Shown: positions 12,534 through 24,440, counted from the stretch's first letter. The stretch: DNA of 64,000 bases from Welwitschia mirabilis (GCA_051453625.1 JBOZIK010000001.1:212563688-212627687); one strand, 5' to 3'. Notes: generated by a model from the letters alone, not told the origin. Numbers and translations are program-made.

Positions 12534-13615
12534 GAAATGAAGGATCTGCTAATATTTCAAGCATTGAATAAACCATCAATCACAAATGAAGAAAAAATGG
12601 AGAAAACTAAAAATGAACCTTCAGTCTCATAGAATTCTATTCTTCTTTTGAAGAGGTATCAAGCTTTATAATTTATGAATATCTACATACTTTATTATTG
12701 AAGTGCATGGTATTCCATTCCACCTCACCAATGTGGGATAAATCCCTTTTCTTTTCCAAAAGAAACCTAACTTTTTAAAATCAATATTGATATAAGATAA
12801 AATATAAACCTATCTAACTAATTGACTATTGCAAAGTCAAATTGTTTGTATTTGATAAGATATTTTGATTAGTTTTGTAAGACATTAAACAAGTTTATAC
12901 TAATTTTAATAATAATCAAGAGCTAATGTAATTATTACAAAAACATACAATCTTCATTACATTTGATAGCATTTTAAGAAAATTACAATACTTTCTATTT
13001 GAAGAATAAATTTTGTGANNNNNNNNNNNNNNNNNNNNNNNNNNNNNNNNNNNNNNNNNNNNNNNNNNNNNNNNNNNNNNNNNNNNNNNNNNNNNNNNNN
13101 NNNNNNNNNNNNNNNNNNGAAATTTATTAAAGTAGAAATGAAGAATCTGTCAATATTTCAAGCATTGAATAAACCATCAATCACAAATGAAGAAAAAATG
13201 GAGAAAACTAAAAATGAGCCTTCACTCTATTAGAATTCTATTATTCTTTTGAAGAGGTATCAAGCTTTATAATTTATGAATATCTACATGCTTTATTATT
13301 GAAGTGGATGGTATTCCATTCCACCTCACCAATGTGGAATAAATCCCTTTTCTTTTCCAAAAGAAACCTAACTTTTTAAAATCAATATTAATATAAGATA
13401 AACCTATCTAACTAATTAACTATTGCAATGTCAAATTGTATGTATTTGATAAGATATTTTGATTAGTTTTGTAGGATATTAAACAAGTTTATACTAATTT
13501 TAATAATAATCAAAAGCTAACATAATTATTACAAAAACATACAATCTTCATTACATTTGATAGCATTTTAAGAAAATTACAATACTTTTTATTTGAAGAA
13601 TAAATTCTGTAATCA
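12534..13615 (+). repeat. Direct duplication of about 490 bp across a 100-N gap
   Basis: The segment 12526-13018 is repeated at 13119-13610, with point differences and a 10-base length change near 12800 against 13397. The 100-N gap 13019-13118 sits between. Each copy contains the start of an LTR (12835 and 13429). Confidence 0.85.
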
Positions 13616-14960
13616 AAGAGGTTAATCTGAGATAAGAAATTATTTTAAGAGCCCAATGTTCATTCCATCATCTAGAGGATAGTATAAATGATAGAAGTAA
13701 CTATGATAACTAGGACACTGACTAGACCAAACTGGTAGCTGATATGAATCTCATGTGATTTGGCATCATCTCCTATATTGTTCAAATAACCAACAAGATG
13801 ACACCTAAAATAACAAATGCACCAAACTCCACCAAACTTCTATAATGTGTCATACACCTTTTGTCTACCATTATGATTTCACTGCATCTATTAAGGTTTG
13901 CCATTTTTAAAGTATTATTTATAATAAATACCTCCTTTATCCTTAACTCCAACTTTATCTTCTTTAGCACTAGAGATTTTTATGATAGAATATTGAAGGA
14001 TATGAAATTCATTCATTATTTTTGTAGAGAGATGTCTTCCTTAGTATTGGGTTGTGCATCCTCTATTTAGGTGCTACTACTCTGTAACTTAGATGTTGAT
14101 TTTCTTTTAATCAAAAGTCTATTTTCCTTTTTATATCTTTATGTTATGTACATATTTCTTATGGTTTNNNNNNNNNNNNNNNNNNNNNNNNNNNNNNNNN
14201 NNNNNNNNNNNNNNNNNNNNNNNNNNNNNNNNNNNNNNNNNNNNNNNNNNNNNNNNNNNNNNNNNNNAAGTCTATTTTCCTTTTTATATCTTTATGTTAT
14301 GTACATATTTCTTATGGTTTATATTACTCATTATTTTGTAGCATCTTCGTTTGTAATATAGATCACAAGAACCATCTTTATTAAGGTTGAAACTGGTAGT
14401 TTAGTTGTATTGTATTTTCATTTCATAGCATAATATTGCATGTTTTTCATATTTTCTTTGATATTCCTAACACCTATAATTTAGTGATAGTTCTCTTTAA
14501 TTGATCTAGCTTATATACGGTTGATCTCTGTAATAAGTTGATTTGATAATTAATAAAATATTGCATTTAAAGTAGATCTNNNNNNNNNNNNNNNNNNNNN
14601 NNNNNNNNNNNNNNNNNNNNNNNNNNNNNNNNNNNNNNNNNNNNNNNNNNNNNNNNNNNNNNNNNNNNNNNNNNNNNNNTTTGATAATTAATAAAATATT
14701 GCATTTAGAGTAGATCTTGCATTTCATTTTCATAGTGTGTTTACTTTGCATTAGTTTTTGCATTATTATTCTACTTAAGATAAAAATACAAAAAATTTTT
14801 ATTTGAAATCAATTCTCTTTCTTTTTATTTTTACCTTCAATGGATTACAAGATTTGGGTCCACTCTTATCTATATTAGTGTGTGGTATGTTGGAATATAT
14901 ATTTGTGATTAACAGGATTTAGTAAAGACCATAAGAGATTACATAAATACAAATGAAAAC
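13429..14960 (+). repeat. LTR A (5' LTR of gypsy copy A), about 1.5 kb including gaps
   Basis: Starts near TGTCAAATTGTATG and matches LTR 1 and the LTR at 35.6 kb along its length: GTATTTGATAAGATATTTTG near the start, the CTATTTTCCTTTTTATATC block at about 14120, and GATTAACAGGATTTAG near 14920. It ends a few bases before a tRNA primer site, so it is a 5' LTR. Gaps 14168-14267 and 14580-14679 are both flanked by short identical sequences, so the true LTR is shorter than drawn. Confidence 0.75.
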
Positions 14961-14963
14961 TTC

Positions 14964-14983
14964 TTGGTACCATTACCAAGAAA
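14964..14983 (+). promoter_or_regulatory. Primer-binding site of copy A (Athila/Tat type)
   Basis: TTGGTACCATTACCAAG matches the TTGGCGCC-GTTGCC primer-site type used by Athila/Tat elements (tRNA-Asp type), with transitions at the CG positions. It lies a few bases after LTR A, where minus-strand DNA synthesis starts. The equivalent site at 18141 supports the reading. Confidence 0.75.
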
Positions 14984-15666
14984 GGTTACTTGGAGTTTGA
15001 GTATTATCATTAATCAAATAAGTAGTTTGGATTTTGATTTAGGTATTTATCTATAGTAGTGCTATATTTTTATAGGAGAATTGTAGGTATTTGCTTCTAC
15101 ATTTTTCAATTTTCATTCTAAAAATAAAGCTCTGTTATCACCCTTGTATCCAGACAATGCATAGTGGATGATGGCTTGTAAAACTAGGGTTTTTCTTTTC
15201 ATAAGAATCAAAGTTTTTCCTATCATTCCCTCTGTCATCCAAACAACTAAAACAGATGACTGTCAGTTTTATTTCTATTTATTTTTTTGCAACTCTATTT
15301 TTTTGTATTTTTAGTTTTAGTTTTTTTATGTGTGTTTTTATTGAGGTATATCATCTTGAAAACCAAAAAGGTAATACTATTAGAAATAACTTTGAACATG
15401 TAGGGATATGATAAATTTGGGTAAAAAGATAAAGTATTATAGAGAGTGGTTGCTGATTGAAGAAAACATTAAAGAAGGCTTGATTGACTACGAACTAAAT
15501 CTAGTTATGCATATCCCAAGTACATAAAAAATTTTATGAATTAAACAAGAATATTTTTTTTGCATTTATTATTTCAGAATCTAATTTTTTAAAGGAAAAT
15601 TTTTCAAAATAAAATTTATAAGCAAGATGCTTTTAAATGTTAAATTTTATACAAGAATAGAAACAC
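14984..15666 (+). other. 5' untranslated leader of gypsy copy A
   Basis: About 680 bases between primer site and gag with no open frame. It is colinear with 18161-18856 in copy B (shared landmarks: GGTTTTTC, ACCCTTTATCATC-type tract, AAGATAAAGTATTA, and GATTGACTACGAACT). Confidence 0.6.
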
Positions 15667-17100
15667 GTGTCTTCTTCTAATCCTTCTATCATGATAGGAA
15701 CCTCTACTACTTCCATGAATATAAATGCCAATGTCACACTTAAAGAATTAATTACAAATAAAAAACATGAAATCCATAATCCTTTTGACCTACCTCCTAG
15801 TAATGATGTTGAGTTAAGAAATTTAAGTGCATATCATATTTTTACTAGAGAAAATTATAAAGATCCACTTCAACACATAGCTAAAATAGAACAATAAGTT
15901 CTTACTTCAAGAAATGGTAAAAAACATATTAATGATTATACTTACATGGTTACCTTTTCTATCAAACTAACAAAAAAAGGAAAAGAAAAATTATGGCTAA
16001 GAACTATTCCACATAAAAGTTTAAAAGCATGCAACCAAGTTTAGGAAGCCTTTATCAAAATATTTATGAGTAAAACTATAATGACAAAAAGAAAGAAAGA
16101 AGTAATAAATTTCTAACAATAACATAATAAAGATTATGCTCCAACTTATAAATGATTTCTTATAGCAATTCATTCTAATCTCATTAATGCATTTACTCAA
16201 GAAGAATTAATATATTATTTCTATAGTGTATTAAATAGTCAAACCAAACAACTCGTAGATCTTTTATGTGGTGGCGACTTAATAAATCTTATATTAGAAA
16301 ATGCATTAAAGTTGTTGGAAGAATTAGTGGAGGTAATTTAGACATGGCCTAAACCAACATCTAAAGAAAATTGTACTATAGGCTAAATTATAAAAGATTT
16401 TAAAGAAGTAAAACAAGAAAAGGAGAAAGTAAAACAAGAACCTATAATTGTAATCAAGGATTTCATAGCCACTTTAGAAAAATACATTTAAATGATTCTA
16501 GATGCAAAAGTGGCAAGTGACAAGAATGTAGTTTCAACTTCTGATTTTTATGAAGATAGCTATCACATAACTAAAGAATGTCCTTTATTTCCAACTTACA
16601 AAGAGAAAATTTATGAAGATGTATGTGAATTCAACCAAAAGTCTTATAACTTTAAAAATCAAAATCAAAACCAAAATAAAAATCTATTTCAATCTAGTAT
16701 GAATGGAAAATCAAACTTTTAGTCCTTTGAGAATAAATTTAAAAACTTTAAAACAAGTCATCCAAATTTCCCATCATTTAAAAATAGATTTGAGAATGCA
16801 AATTTTCAATCAAATAACTCACACTTCCAACTAAGTAGCTTAAATTTTCAATCAAGTACTTCAAACTCTCAATAAAATCAAAATGATCCACTTAGAAATT
16901 CAATTGATGAGTTAAGAAAATCACCAGAAAAGACAATTTTAGTCATTCAAAATCTAGTAAATGTCCTCTTACAAACAATGCTAGCAAATCAAAGACCATA
17001 AGATTCACTTGAAATACAATCTTTACTAAGTAAAGAAAGATTGCAAGGTTAAAACAAGAAGTGGAAAATACATAACACCTCCTATCTATGAGGCTTTAAC
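15667..17100 (+). pseudogene. Gypsy gag remnant, copy A
   Basis: Starts with an ATG at about 15688 in a frame open from 15667 to 15897, then continues through stops: an I-N-D-Y-T-Y-M-V-T-F segment, K-L-W-L-R-T-I-P-H-K-S-L-K with E-A-F-I-K-I-F (gag core), and L-L-E-E-L-V-E-V near 16310. Near 16540 a D-F-Y-E-D-S-Y-H-I-T-K-E-C-P stretch is a decayed CCHC zinc knuckle in which the first two cysteines are lost. After it comes a Q/N/F-rich tail (16640-16990). It aligns along its length with copy B at 18.86 kb. Several TAG/TAA stops replace Q codons. A different gag lineage from the 7.4 kb remnant. Confidence 0.75.
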
Positions 17101-17399
17101 TTCCAAAAATGATAAGAAAGATAAGGAAGAAGAATAGAATGTAGAAATCTTAGAAAATCATAACTTCTATTCTTCTTTAAATGATAAGATTAAAAAAAAA
17201 ACATTTTCAAAATAATAAAGGAAAGAAACCTGTTACCCCTTATCTTGATAGATTAAATACAAATCCTATTTTTGACGATCATTTAAAAGCTTTAATGCAA
17301 GATGTAAGCAAAATTTTATGTTTTTAAAAACTCTTGCAAGAAAATCCTAAATATTCTAAGTTATGAAAAGATCTAATTAGGAGGAAACAAAAATAAAAC

Positions 17400-17714
17400 A
17401 TTTCTAGTAAAGTCTTTCTAGTCCAATCTATAACCAATTTAGTTTTGCAAAAATTTTCAAAATTTAAGGATCCTAGGGTAGCAATGGTTAGTATCACTTT
17501 AGAAGAAAATAAAAGAATTAAAAAAGCCTTAATTGATATAGGAGCAAGTGATAATATTATGCCTCTTCACATTTGTTAAAGACCTGATTTGAAAAGTAAA
17601 ATTAAGGCTAGATTTATTATCCTAGAATCAATTGATACTTCAGTGAAAAAATCTTTAAGATTAATAAAATACTTGGTGATTCAAATAGAAAAAGCTTTCT
17701 ATCTAATCGATGTG
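17400..17714 (+). pseudogene. Gypsy aspartic protease remnant, copy A
   Basis: At about 17520-17570 the translation reads K-A-L-I-D-I-G-A-S-D-N-I-M-P, a retropepsin active site (D-I-G-A-S for D-L-G-A-S). The downstream piece 17589-17714 is open and then cut by a 100-N gap. It is nearly identical to the protease of copy B at 20.69-20.87 kb. Copy A has no pol beyond this point in the window. Confidence 0.75.
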
Positions 17715-17814
17715 NNNNNNNNNNNNNNNNNNNNNNNNNNNNNNNNNNNNNNNNNNNNNNNNNNNNNNNNNNNNNNNNNNNNNNNNNNNNNNNNNNNNNN
17801 NNNNNNNNNNNNNN

Positions 17815-18138
17815 TCTAGGTTATACAAGATCAATCTCTATGATAGGTTGATTTGATAATTGAATAGATATTGCATTTAGATTAGTCTTGCATTTCATTT
17901 ACATAGTGTGTTTACTTGCATTATTTCTTGCATTATTATTTATTTTTCTCTACTTCAAAATAAATACAAAAATATTTTATTTGAAATCAATTCTCTTTCT
18001 TCTCACATGTGCCTTCAATGGATTATGACATTCGAGTCACTCCCCTCTATATTAGTGTGTTGTGTTTNNNNNNNNNNATATTTGTAATTGATAGGTATTA
18101 ATAAGAATATGAAAGATTGCATAAATACAACCACAACA
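17815..18138 (+). repeat. LTR B, 3' end only (about 320 bp)
   Basis: After the gap the sequence resumes inside an LTR of the same family. ATCTCTATGATAGGTTGATTTG, TGCATTTCATTTACATAGTGTG and the terminal ACCACAACA match LTR A and LTR C. The rest of the LTR is missing behind the gap 17715-17814. A 10-N run at 18068-18077 interrupts it. Confidence 0.7.
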
Positions 18139-18140
18139 TC

Positions 18141-18160
18141 TTGACACTGTTGTCAGGGAA
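18141..18160 (+). promoter_or_regulatory. Primer-binding site of copy B (Athila/Tat type)
   Basis: TTGACACTGTTGTCAGGGAA lies two bases after the CA end of LTR B. It is related to the TTGGCGCCGTTGCC type with G-to-A and C-to-T changes at CG positions, and to the site of copy A. It marks 18.14 kb as the start of a second internal region. Confidence 0.78.
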
Positions 18161-18856
18161 GGCTACTAAAAGTTTAAGTATTTTCATTGCTTCGATAAGT
18201 AGTTTGGATTTTAGTTTAGGTATTTGTCTGTAATAGTACTGTATCTTTATAATAGAATCATAAGTTTCTCTTTTCATAGTTTTCAATTAATGTTCCAAAA
18301 ATAATGCTTCATCATCCCTCTTATCATCTATATAATACATAATAGACCATAATCTATAAAAATAAGGTTTTTCATTTTCCATAAGAACTAGGGTTTTTCT
18401 ATCATCCTCTTTATCATCTAGACAACTCAAAGAATGACTAACAGTTTTCTTTCTGTGTTATTTTACAACTCTATTTTTCTATGTTTTCAGTTTTCGAGTT
18501 TTTTGTATGTGTGTTATCGTCTAAGTACATCACCTGGATGACCATTAAGATGATGCTTACAAAAACATTATTGAGCATGCAAGGACATGATAAACTAGAG
18601 TAAAAAGATAAAGTATCAAAAAGAGTAGTTACTAATAGAAGATTGCATCAGAGAAGGTTTGATTGACTATGAATTAAACCTAGGTATGTACATCTCAAGT
18701 ATGCAAAACATTCCAAGAATTAAATAAGAAGATTTTTTTGCATTTATTATTTTAGAATTTGGTTTTTCAAAAGAAAGTTTTGAAGAAAATAGTTTTATTT
18801 CAATGTCAAATTCTATGTGAAAACAAAAACAACTATCTTCACATAATTCCCCTATC

Positions 18857-20230
18857 ATGATAGAAACCTTTACAACCCTCATAAATCCAAATTCTAATGT
18901 CATTCTTAAAAAACTAATAGCAAATAAAAAGTGTAAAATCCAAAATCCTTTTGACTTGACTCCTAGTGATGATGTCAAGTTAAGAAATTTAAGTGCATGT
19001 CCTATTTTAATGGAGAAAATGATGAAGATCTACTTTAACGTATAGTTAACATCCAACAATTAGTTCTTACTTCAGGAAACAAAAAAAATAAATTAGTGGT
19101 CATACTTACATGGTAATATTTCCCATCATACTAAAAGGAAAAGTGAAACTATGGCTAAGAGATATTCCTCATAAAATCTTAAAAACATAGAACCAAGTTC
19201 AAGAAGCCTTTATAAAAAGATTTGTGAGTGAAACTATAATAATAAAAAGACATAAAAGGTAATAAATTTTCAACAATCACCTAATTAAGATTATGCCACT
19301 ACTTATGAATAATTTTTCATTGTAATTCATTTTAATTCTATTAATGAATTTACTTAAGAAGAATTAGTAGACTATTTCTATAATGAATTAAATAGCCAAA
19401 CTAAGCAACTTGTAGATTTTTCATGTAGTGATAACTCAATAAACCTAACATTAGAAAATGTATGGAAGTTGTTGGAAGAATTAGTAAAAGTAAGTCAACT
19501 ATGGCCTAAACCAACATCAAAAAACAATTATTCTATAATTCAAATCATAAAAGATCTTAAAAAAATAAAACAAAAAAAGAAGGAAGTAAAAGAAGAAGAA
19601 CCAACTAATTTAATCAAGGATTTCAATATAACTTTAGAAAAATATACTCAATTGATTCTAGATGTAAAAGTGATAACTGAAAAAAAATATAGTTCCAACT
19701 TGTGATTATGTGAAGAAAACTATCATGTAATAAAAGAATGACCTTTATTGCTAACTTATAAAGAGAAACTTTATGAATTAGTGTGTGCATTCAACCAAAG
19801 TCTTCAAACTTTAGAAATCAAAAATTAATTTCAAACTAGAATGAATGAACAACCAAACTTTTAATCTTTTGAGAAAAAATTTAAGATCTTTCAAACAAGT
19901 CATTCAAATTTCCAACCATTTAAAAATAGATTTGAAAATGCTAACTTTTAATTAAATAATTCAAACTTCCAACCAAGTAGTTCAAATTTTCAAGTAAATA
20001 CTTCATATTCATTAAATCAAAATGATTTACTTAGAAATTCCATTTGTAAAGTAAGAAAATATTAAGAGAAGATAAATTCAAACATTAAAAATCTAGTAAA
20101 TGTTCTTCAACAAACTATACTAGAAAATTAAAGATCATAAAGCTCACTTGTAATACAACCTTTTCCTAACCCTAATAAAGTAAGAAAACATTTCAAAGTT
20201 ATAACAAGAAGTGGAAATGATACAACACCT
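18857..20230 (+). pseudogene. Gypsy gag remnant, copy B
   Basis: Colinear with gag of copy A. It has a starting methionine at 18857, an N-P-F-D-L-T-P-S-D-D-V-K-L-R-N-L-S-A segment at about 18940-18995, the gag core at about 19140-19230, L-L-E-E-L-V-K-V-S-Q near 19470, and a damaged zinc knuckle near 19700-19740 whose cysteines are shifted by a one-base deletion. An N/F/Q/S-rich tail follows. The longest open piece is 19469-19705. Confidence 0.75.
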
Positions 20231-20589
20231 ACCACCCTTAAGGATTCAACTTCTAAAAATAATAAGAAACATAATGAAGAAGAAGAGGATATAAAAATTT
20301 TAAAAAATCATAACTTCTCTTCTCCTTTAAGTGATAAGCTTAATAAGAAAAATTCTTCATAGATAAAGGAAAGAAACCTACTATCCCTTGACTTAATATA
20401 TCAAATACCAATCCTAATTCTAGTAATTATTTGAAATATTTAATGCAAGATGTGATTATAAATTTACCCTTTTGGAAACTCTTGCAAGAAGATCCTAAAT
20501 ATTTTGAATTATCGAGAGACATAATTAGGAGGAAATAAAAACAAATCATACCTAGTAAAATCTTCCTAACCTAATCTATAGGCAAGTTA

Positions 20590-21080
20590 ATTTTGCAAAA
20601 ATGTCCAAAATTTAAGGATCCTAGGGTAGCAATGGTTAGTATCACTTTAGAAGAAAATAAAAGAATCAAAAAAGCCTTAATTGATATAGGAGGAAGTGAT
20701 AATATTATGTTTCTTCACATTTATTAAAGACCTGATTTGAAAAGTAAAATTAAGCCTAGATTTATTATCCTAGAATCAACTGATACTTCAGTGAAAAAAT
20801 CTTTAATATTAATAAAATACTTGGTGATTTAAATAGAAGAAGCTTTCTATCTAATTGATGTGGTTATCATATGAGTTGAGCATAACGGAGATTATCCACT
20901 ACTTCAGAAAGAGAATTTTATACAATCATCCATTATATTATTGATACATGAATTAGAATGATGGAGTACCACTTAGGAAATAAGAAATTTACCATTAGAG
21001 TTTTTGATGCTACTGAAAGAGACATGAATGATGAATGGAATGTAGAGAAAGAAATCAAACCGACATTATTTTTATAGCAT
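20590..21080 (+). pseudogene. Gypsy protease remnant, copy B, and protease-RT linker
   Basis: K-A-L-I-D-I-G-G-S-D-N-I-M at about 20670-20710 is the active-site region (D-I-G; the following A is changed to G). It runs on to F-Y-L-I-D-V and, after 20940, L-G-N-K-K-F-T-I-R-V-F-D-A-T-E, a sequence usual between protease and reverse transcriptase in these elements. Stops are frequent. Confidence 0.7.
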
Positions 21081-21625
21081 CATCCACTTAAATAGGGATG
21101 GTTAATGCTTTATAAACCCATCTTGTATGATGATCTAATTAAAGTAAAAAATTTAAAATCTTTCAATCATGATGAAATCAACTATGAACACCTTAGAACT
21201 AATTTTTTTGGGTAAGATAATAAAGAAACAAAATTTGTAATCTAAGAAGAAGTTTAACATCTAAAAACAACTGAGGTTTCATATTTTGAGGAAGGTCATT
21301 CATCTTTAAAACCCAAATGACAGTCAGAGACAACAGTTAACTTTGAGAAAGTACTAACAGAAACTGAAAATTTTAACTTACAGCTAAAATATTTACCTAG
21401 TGGATTGAAATACGTCTTTTTGTTTAATGATCAAAATAAACCATTAATAATAAATGAAAATTTTTTTCTCAATAAGAACCAAATTTAATCTTAGTTTTTA
21501 CTTCCAAGGTTAATGCATTTGCTTAGACTTATATATACTTAGCAACCATTTCCACTTTTATTATTTAATATAAAATTTACCTCAAAGTAATGTAAAACCT
21601 ATTAGGCAACCCTAACGTAAACTAA
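21081..21625 (+). other. Decayed linker before reverse transcriptase, copy B
   Basis: Stops in all frames. A short stretch reading like F-E-K-V-L-T-E-T-E-N near 21340 and L-K-Y-V-F-L near 21400 resembles the segment just upstream of gypsy reverse transcriptase (L-P-x-x-L-K-Y-x-F-L). No separate gene seen. Confidence 0.45.
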
Positions 21626-22128
21626 ATTCAATTCTTAAGTAAGTCATAAAACATAAAATCATTAAATTAAGGGGTACTAGAATTATTTATGCCATATCTG
21701 ATAGTGAGTGGATTAGCTCTTTGATGGTAGTACCTAAGAAATATGGGAACTAGATAATGTGTATTGATTTTAGAAAACTAAATAAAGTAATCAAGAAATA
21801 CCATTGTCCTTTATATTTCCTTTACTAAATACTTGATAGAATCCAAGGACATGTTTTTTATTACTTTCTTAATGGGTATAGGGGTTATGATCAGGTTTGT
21901 ATCACTAGTGAGGATAAATCTAAAATAACTTTTACTTTATCTTTTGAGATTTTTGCCTTTAGATGCATGCCTTTTCGACTTTATAATGCTCCTGGTACTT
22001 TTTAATATGCATTGATGGGTATATTTCCTAATATGTTAGAGGATTTAATTAAAATTTTTATGGATGATTTCTCAATCTACGATGAAAACTTTAAACAAAC
22101 TTTAAAAAGATTAGAAAAATTCCTTAAT
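21626..22128 (+). pseudogene. Ty3/gypsy reverse transcriptase, copy B first segment
   Basis: Readable reverse transcriptase core: I-S-D-S-E-W near 21700, V-V-P-K-K then M-C-I-D-F-R-K-L-N-K at 21730-21790, F-L-N-G-Y-R-G-Y-D-Q near 21860, M-P-F-R-L-Y-N-A-P near 21970, and the catalytic F-M-D-D-F-S at 22057-22074. The metal-binding aspartates in F-M-D-D are kept, but several stops (TGG to TAG, CAA to TAA) kill the frame. The 46-N gap 22129-22174 ends it. Confidence 0.85.
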
Positions 22129-22174
22129 NNNNNNNNNNNNNNNNNNNNNNNNNNNNNNNNNNNNNNNNNNNNNN

Positions 22175-22407
22175 CAAGTTCAATCTTTTCTTGGTTACTA
22201 TAGGTTATATTATTATTTTATTTAGCATTATGATAAAATTTGTAAACCCCTTTAGTTATTACTTAAAAAAGAAGCTAAATTTAAATTAAATAAATCTTGT
22301 TATATTTATTTTAAAACACTTAAAGATAAAATATCTTCCACACCTATTATAACAAGACTTGATTAGAATAAATATTTGACTTAATGTGTGATACTAGTAA
22401 TAAGTAT
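22175..22407 (+). pseudogene. Gypsy RT-RNase H connection, first segment
   Basis: Q-S-F-L-G-Y-Y-R near 22180-22205 is the R-S-F-L-G-H motif after reverse transcriptase. K-P-L, L-L-K-K-E-A-K-F and T-L-K-D-K-I-S-S-T-P-I-I at 22240-22350 are the connection that leads to RNase H. The following 100-N gap is succeeded by reverse transcriptase again, so the order is broken. Confidence 0.75.
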
Positions 22408-22507
22408 NNNNNNNNNNNNNNNNNNNNNNNNNNNNNNNNNNNNNNNNNNNNNNNNNNNNNNNNNNNNNNNNNNNNNNNNNNNNNNNNNNNNNNNNNNNNN
22501 NNNNNNN

Positions 22508-23454
22508 CAAGTTGTTAAAAATAAAATCATTAAATTAATGATACTAGAATTATTTTTACCATATCTGATAGTGAGTGGGTTACCCCTTTGAGGGTAGCAT
22601 CTAAGAAAGAAGGGAAGTGGATAATGTTTAATGATTTTAGAAAGCTTAATAAAGTGAAAAAGAAAGACCATTACCCTTTAATGTTTCTAGAACAAATACT
22701 TAATAGGATCTAAGGAAATGTCTTCTATTGTTTTCTTGATGGGTATAGTAGTTATAATCAGGTTTGTATAGTTAGTAAGGATTAAGAAAAAATAACTTTT
22801 ACTTCATCTTTTAAAATATTATGTTTTATACATATGTCTTTTAAACTTTCTAATACCCCTAAACCTTTTAANNNNNNNNNNNNNNNNNNNNNNNNNNNNN
22901 NNNNNNNNNNNNNNNNNNNNNNNNNNNNNNNNNNNNNNNNNNNNNNNNNNNNNNNNNNNNNNNNNNNNNNNAAATACTTAATAGGATCTAAGGAAATGTC
23001 TTATATTATTTTCTTGATGGGTATAGTAGTTATAATCAGGTTTGTATAGCTAGTAAGGATCAAGCAAAAATAACTTTTACTTCATCTTTTAAAATATATT
23101 TTTTTTATACATATGTCTTTTAAAATTTCTAATACCCATAAACCTTTTAACGTGCAATGATGAGTATATTTTATAATATGTTAAAGGATTTAATTGAAAT
23201 TTTTATGGATGACTTCTTAATCTTTGGTAAAATCTTTGAATAAGTTATAGAAATATTACAGAAAGTCATAGATAGATGCATTGAGAGTAGCCTACATTTG
23301 AGCTGGAAAAAAGAGTTTCTTTCTTGTTAATAATGGAATTGTCTTAGGCTATCAATTTCTAGTAAGGAAATTAGGATGGATCCTAAAAAAATTAAGTATA
23401 ATTGAAAACCTAAACCTTACAACAAATGTTAAACAAGTTAGATCTTTTTCTAAT
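22508..23454 (+). pseudogene. Ty3/gypsy reverse transcriptase, second segment, with internal gap duplication
   Basis: A second reverse transcriptase starts again from the I-S-D-S-E-W motif (22565) through D-F-R-K-L-N-K (22635), V-F-D-G-Y-S-S-Y-N-Q-type sequence, a catalytic F-M-D-D-F near 23200, and L-G-Y-Q-F-L near 23345. The stretch 22685-22871 is repeated at 22972-23150 across the 100-N gap. Copy differences from 21.6 kb show it comes from another element copy or allele. Confidence 0.78.
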
Positions 23455-23554
23455 NNNNNNNNNNNNNNNNNNNNNNNNNNNNNNNNNNNNNNNNNNNNNN
23501 NNNNNNNNNNNNNNNNNNNNNNNNNNNNNNNNNNNNNNNNNNNNNNNNNNNNNN

Positions 23555-24390
23555 GAAAGTCATAGATAGATGCATTGAGAGTAGCCTACGTGTGAGCTGG
23601 AAAAAAGAGTTTCTTTCTTGTTAATAATGGAATTGTCTTATGCTATCAATTTCTAGTAAGGAAATTAGGATGGACCCTAAAAAAATTAAGTATAATTGAA
23701 AACCTAAACCTTATAACAAATGTTAAACAAATTAGATCTTTTCTTGATCATTATGATTTTTATTATCATTTTTTTAGGATTATGCTAAAATTTAAAAGCC
23801 GCTTCATTCATTACTTGAAAAAAAAGATAAGTTTGAATGGAATGAATCTTGTTAACTTGATTTTGAAACACTTAAAGATAAAATCTCTTTTGAATAAAAA
23901 ATTTGGATTATTATGTGATGCTAGTAATATTACTGTGAATGGGGTTATTAGACAAAATATGAAAAAGATTTTAAAGTTATATCTTACCATAGCAAAACTT
24001 TGTCTAAAGTTCAATCGAATTACACTACTATTAAAAAGGAAATATTAGCCATAATCTTTTACCTTAATAATCTTAGACACTATTTTTAAGTGTTTCATAT
24101 AAATGTTTACACAGANNNNNNNNNNNNNNNNNNNNNNNNNNNNNNNNNNNNNNNNNNNNNNNNNNNNNNNNNNNNNNNNNNNNNNNNNNNNNNNNNNNNN
24201 NNNNNNNNNNNNNNNTTGCCTCAATAATATTAGATACTATTTTTAAGGGTTTTATATAAATATTTACACAGACCATGCAGCTATTCAATACCTCATAATT
24301 AAGAAAGATTTTAGTGATAAACTTATTAGATGTATCCTCCTTATGCAAGAATTTAATCTTACCGTCATTGATAAAGTAGAAAGACATAAT
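23555..24390 (+). pseudogene. Gypsy RT end and RNase H remnant
   Basis: 23555-23740 repeats 23255-23440 (gap duplication). The RNase H part is readable from 23782: F-G-L-L-C-D-A-S-N then N-G-V-I-R-Q near 23905-23955, where L-C-D-A-S carries the first catalytic Asp. After another duplicated junction (24090-24115 against 24236-24262) it gives T-D-H-A-A-I near 24270 (catalytic Asp) and Q-E-F-N-L-T-V-I-D-K near 24345-24375. The sequence is then interrupted by unrelated DNA. Confidence 0.8.
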
Positions 24391-24440
24391 AGTGTACTGT
24401 AAAACTCCAAATTTTGTAGTTGAAAATCTACAAACTTAAT

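Noticed and set aside
12660-12739. snRNA-type promoter on the minus strand: ATCCCACATTGG (12739-12728) with TATAAA at 12670-12665
   Set aside because: The spacing of about 58 bases does not fit the fixed spacing of plant snRNA promoters, no snRNA-like sequence follows, and the same words are common in plant LTRs.
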